Shown: positions 30,721-33,411 of the stretch, piece after piece
How the letters are laid out: every line of letters begins with the position of its first letter
How positions within the stretch are numbered: the stretch's first letter is position 1
NCBI GenBank assembly: GCA_902783575.1
Contig: CACZRP010000124.1
Location: forward strand, 1-33,411
Direction of reading: 5' to 3'
DNA length: 33,411 bases
Source: an uncultured Eubacteriales bacterium
Lineage (GTDB): Bacteria > Bacillota > Clostridia > Lachnospirales > Bianqueaceae
The notes under the pieces: model-generated
Seen by the model: the letters and a program-made list of their open reading frames with translations, nothing else
What the model was told of the DNA's origin: nothing
The model's database searches: none
Translations under genes and position numbers: made by a program

Positions 30721-32631
30721 ATGATGAATAGAAAAACATATAGAAATTGGCTGATCATTCTGATGGCCATGGCCATGTTCCTTCTTTCGGCCTGCTCCTC
30801 CAAGCCGGCAGGGAACACAGAGAGCAGCGCGGCTGCAGAGACTATCAACGAGACGACGGCCGCGACAGACAGCAGCGCTGAAAGTGCCCAGCCCGCGGCG
30901 GCAGACAGCGAGGCTGCGGAAAGCAGCGCTGAGACATCGGACGCAGAGACGTCCGAAGCCGCAGAGACCTCCGAAGCCGCAGAGACCTCCGAAGTCACAG
31001 AGACCTCCGAGACCGCGGCGGCGGAAGAGCCGGCCCCCGCGGAGAAAAACGGTGAAATCTACATTCTTTTCACCAGTGACATCCACTGCGGCATCGATCA
31101 GGGCTTCGGCCTGGCCGGCCTGTACCAGGTCCGCCAGACCCTGGAAAACCAGGGATATACCACCCTTCTGGTGGATGACGGCGACGCCATCCAGGGTGAG
31201 CCCATCGGAACCCTGAGCCACGGCGAAACCATCGTCCGGCTGATGAATGACATGGGCTACGATGTGGCCATCCCCGGCAACCACGAGTTCGACTACGGCA
31301 TGGACCGGTTCCTGGAGCTGACCGGCATGGCGGAGCATCCCTATATTTCCTGCAACTTCACAAAGAACGGCGAGCCTGTTTTTGATCCCTACGTGATCAA
31401 AGAGGTCTGCGGGCAGAAGATTGCCTTTATCGGCGTGACCACCCCCGAGACCATCACCAGCTCGACCCCCGCCTATTTCCAGGACGAAAACGGCAACTAC
31501 GTCTACAGCTTCTCCCAGGATGAAACCGGCGAGGGCGTGTACCAGGCCGTGCAGTCCGCCATCGACAGCGCCAGAGCCGAGGGTGCGCAGCTGGTTTATG
31601 TGATGGGCCATGTGGGCCTGGAAGAGGCCTGCCACCCCTGGACCTATGCGGATATCATCGCGAACACCTCCGGCATCGACGTATTTCTGGACGGCCACAG
31701 CCATGACACCGAGCAGGTGGTCATGAAAGACAAGGACGGCAATGAAGTGGTCCGCTCCGCCTGCGGCACCAAGCTGGCGAACATTGGCTACAGCCATATC
31801 TCCGCCGAGGGCGAGGTGCTGGAAACCGGCATCTGGAGCTGGCCCAACAAGACCTCCGCCACAGCGCTGCTGGGGCTGGACAATGAGATGACTATCAAGG
31901 TGACGGAGGCTCTTGAGGAGCTGAACGAAACCATGAAGACCGTGGTGGCCACCTCCACCGTGGATCTGACCATCTACGATCCAGAGGTCAAAGATGATTA
32001 CGGCAATAAAATCCGCATGGTCCGCCGGGCTGAGACCAACATGGGCGATCTGGTGGCGGATTCCCTGCTGTATATGACCGGTGCCGACGTGGCCATCATG
32101 AATGGCGGCGGTGTCCGGACGGATATCTATAAGGGAGATATCACCTACGGCGATATTATTAAGGTGCTGCCCTTCGGCAACGAGCTGACGGTGATCGAGG
32201 TCACGGGCCAGCAGCTGCTGAATGCCCTGGAGTGGGGCTGCCGGGCGATTCCTTCGGAGTTCGGCGGATTCCTGCAGGTGGCTGGTATGACCTATGAGGT
32301 TCATTCCTATCTGGATTCCCCCTGTCAGGAGAACGAGTTCTCCATGTGCGTCGGCTACGAGGGAGAATACCGCGTCAAGAATGTCATGGTGGGAGGCGAG
32401 CCGCTGGACCTGGAGAAAACCTACAAGGTGGCCGGCTCCTCCTACACGCTGCTCAGCAAGGGCGATGGACAGACGGCCTTTGAAGGATGCACCGTTCTGG
32501 AGGAAGGCAACCGGATTGACAACGCGGTGCTGATTGATTACATCACCCAGAAACTGAACGGACAGATCGGCGCTGACTACGCGGATCCTTACGGTCAGGG
32601 GCGGATTACGATTGTTGAGGAGGCGCAATGA
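30721..32631 (+). CDS. 5'-nucleotidase/UshA-family lipoprotein
   Basis: A 636-residue extracellular lipoprotein with lipobox LLSAC (Cys25), followed by a low-complexity Ala/Glu/Ser/Thr linker (about 26-108) containing EAAETSE repeats. The N-terminal metallophosphoesterase domain shows TSDIHCG, GDAIQG, GNHEFDYG, GHVG and DGHSHD. The C-terminal substrate domain has MNGGGVRTDIYKGDITYGDI and the KVLPFGNELTVIEVTG box typical of 5'-nucleotidase and 2',3'-cyclic phosphodiesterase proteins. It probably frees nucleosides and phosphate outside the cell. Two adjacent ATG codons start the gene. The VanZ gene overlaps its stop by 4 bases. Confidence 0.92.
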   Translation: MMNRKTYRNWLIILMAMAMFLLSACSSKPAGNTESSAAAETINETTAATDSSAESAQPAAADSEAAESSAETSDAETSEAAETSEAAETSEVTETSETAAAEEPAPAEKNGEIYILFTSDIHCGIDQGFGLAGLYQVRQTLENQGYTTLLVDDGDAIQGEPIGTLSHGETIVRLMNDMGYDVAIPGNHEFDYGMDRFLELTGMAEHPYISCNFTKNGEPVFDPYVIKEVCGQKIAFIGVTTPETITSSTPAYFQDENGNYVYSFSQDETGEGVYQAVQSAIDSARAEGAQLVYVMGHVGLEEACHPWTYADIIANTSGIDVFLDGHSHDTEQVVMKDKDGNEVVRSACGTKLANIGYSHISAEGEVLETGIWSWPNKTSATALLGLDNEMTIKVTEALEELNETMKTVVATSTVDLTIYDPEVKDDYGNKIRMVRRAETNMGDLVADSLLYMTGADVAIMNGGGVRTDIYKGDITYGDIIKVLPFGNELTVIEVTGQQLLNALEWGCRAIPSEFGGFLQVAGMTYEVHSYLDSPCQENEFSMCVGYEGEYRVKNVMVGGEPLDLEKTYKVAGSSYTLLSKGDGQTAFEGCTVLEEGNRIDNAVLIDYITQKLNGQIGADYADPYGQGRITIVEEAQ

Positions 32632-33368
32632 AAGCAATTCTGAGCCAGGAGCTTTCCTACTCAGCCGCGATGCTGGCCATGAACATGGCTCTTCTCTGGT
32701 CCTGCGGCCTGTACCTGATTTTCTCGGAGAAGAAACGGGAGATGGGCCGGATGACGGGACTGGTGGTGAATGTGGTTCTTTCGGTGATCTTTCTGATCGC
32801 CATTACCACGGTGGCCTATATCGCCCACCGGAACGGCTATTCCAACATTGTGGCCATCTTCGCCCTGCTGATGGCGCTGGCCATTCTGGGAGTCCGGCTG
32901 GTGCGGATTTCCGACACCAATAAAAAGCCCGCACTGGCCATGCTGCTGATGCTGGGCTGGATGGTGGGAATGCTCTACGTCACTATGATTTCCCGCATTG
33001 GCGAGGAGTCGGGACCGGACATCAATATCAATCCCTTCCTGGCCTTTGAGGGCGTCATCGAATCTTCTTACCTGATCCGGCACGCGCTGCTGAATGTGGC
33101 GCTGTTCATGCCCCTGGGCGTGATCCTTCGGGCCATGGAAAAGGAAGGAAAGCTGTATTTCCGGTGGCTGTTTATCGGCGCGGTGATCTCCTCCGGCGTC
33201 GAGATGATTCAGCTCATCTGGGGGCTGGGGCAGTGCGATATCATCGATATTCTGGCCAACAGCGCCGGAGTGCTGATCGGTGCCATCTGCATGCATGTGT
33301 TTCTGTGGCTGTGGCATCTGGTGTTCGGGCCGGCGAAGGAAAAAGCTTCAGGCAGCAGCGGCGAGTGA
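32628..33368 (+). CDS. VanZ-like membrane protein
   Basis: A 246-residue polytopic protein. The C-terminal VanZ domain (about 115-230) shows HALLNVALFMPLG, then SSGVEMIQLIWGLGQCDIIDILANSAGVLIG, the family signature of Glu-x-x-Gln and Asp-x-x-DxxxN. VanZ proteins give low-level teicoplanin resistance in some enterococci, but most homologues have unknown roles. Two extra N-terminal helices precede the domain. The ATGA overlap with the nucleotidase gene shows coupling. Confidence 0.88.
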   Translation: MKAILSQELSYSAAMLAMNMALLWSCGLYLIFSEKKREMGRMTGLVVNVVLSVIFLIAITTVAYIAHRNGYSNIVAIFALLMALAILGVRLVRISDTNKKPALAMLLMLGWMVGMLYVTMISRIGEESGPDININPFLAFEGVIESSYLIRHALLNVALFMPLGVILRAMEKEGKLYFRWLFIGAVISSGVEMIQLIWGLGQCDIIDILANSAGVLIGAICMHVFLWLWHLVFGPAKEKASGSSGE

Positions 33369-33411
33369 AGCCGCGCCGCCGAGGCTGAAATATAATAAAA
33401 ACCTCTTGCAA
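33369..33411. other. Intergenic end of window
   Basis: Only 43 bases follow the last stop. An AT-rich stretch with TATAATA near 33391 might be part of a promoter, but no -35 can be judged. Confidence 0.3.

Overview
The window looks like chromosomal DNA of a low-abundance-of-AT, Gram-positive anaerobe of the class Clostridia, most likely Lachnospiraceae or a close relative. This is inferred from strong AGGAGG-type ribosome sites, TTGACA-17-TATAAT promoters, three lipoproteins with typical lipoboxes, a class B sortase, an ECF-type ThiT under a TPP riboswitch, ROK and VanZ proteins, and codons rich in G/C at third positions. No ribosomal RNA, insertion sequence, transposase or integrase gene is visible. 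Most of the window is ordinary housekeeping and surface-protein coding sequence.

Layout. 1-353: what seems to be the end of an integrated element, with clustered direct repeats running into the 3' half of a tRNA-Arg(CCU) gene. 373-5441: a zinc alcohol/polyol dehydrogenase, a small unknown protein, a rhodanese-TtcA-like fusion, a lipoprotein with two cystatin-like repeats, signal peptidase I and an esterase. 5438-8385: aspartate-semialdehyde dehydrogenase, diverging from an acyl carrier protein and a GH3 lipoprotein. 8386-9284: repeat array 1. 9285-13976: the proBA operon diverging from a ROK regulator, then a MATE transporter. 13977-14736: repeat arrays 2 and 3. 14911-18812: a DUF4190-like protein coupled to an Lgt-family enzyme, and an M3 oligoendopeptidase on the other strand. 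18866-23866: tRNA-Pro(CGG), phosphoesterase-hpt, secG, smpB, sortase B, a HAD phosphatase, and thiT with its riboswitch. 24186-30354: a second M3 peptidase carrying a Cys-rich tail, then acetyltransferase, MFS transporter, CrtI-like oxidoreductase and SGNH hydrolase in a tight run. 30721-33368: a 5'-nucleotidase-family lipoprotein and a VanZ-like protein.

The most unusual content is non-coding. Three intergenic arrays use unrelated short motifs (TGTGAMA, GTAGGAA, GGGGAG) with almost the same geometry. Each motif is paired with its reverse complement at a fixed distance (29-30 bp in arrays 1 and 2, 34 bp in array 3), and the repeat periods are about 42, 53, 62-64 and 83 bp, close to 4, 5, 6 and 8 turns of B-DNA. 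A solitary unit of the array-1 type lies at 30404-30441. The spacers are unique in arrays 1 and 2 and partly duplicated in array 3. The helical phasing and the lack of covariation between arms suggest protein-binding DNA rather than CRISPR or RNA hairpins. I do not recognise these arrays as any named system.
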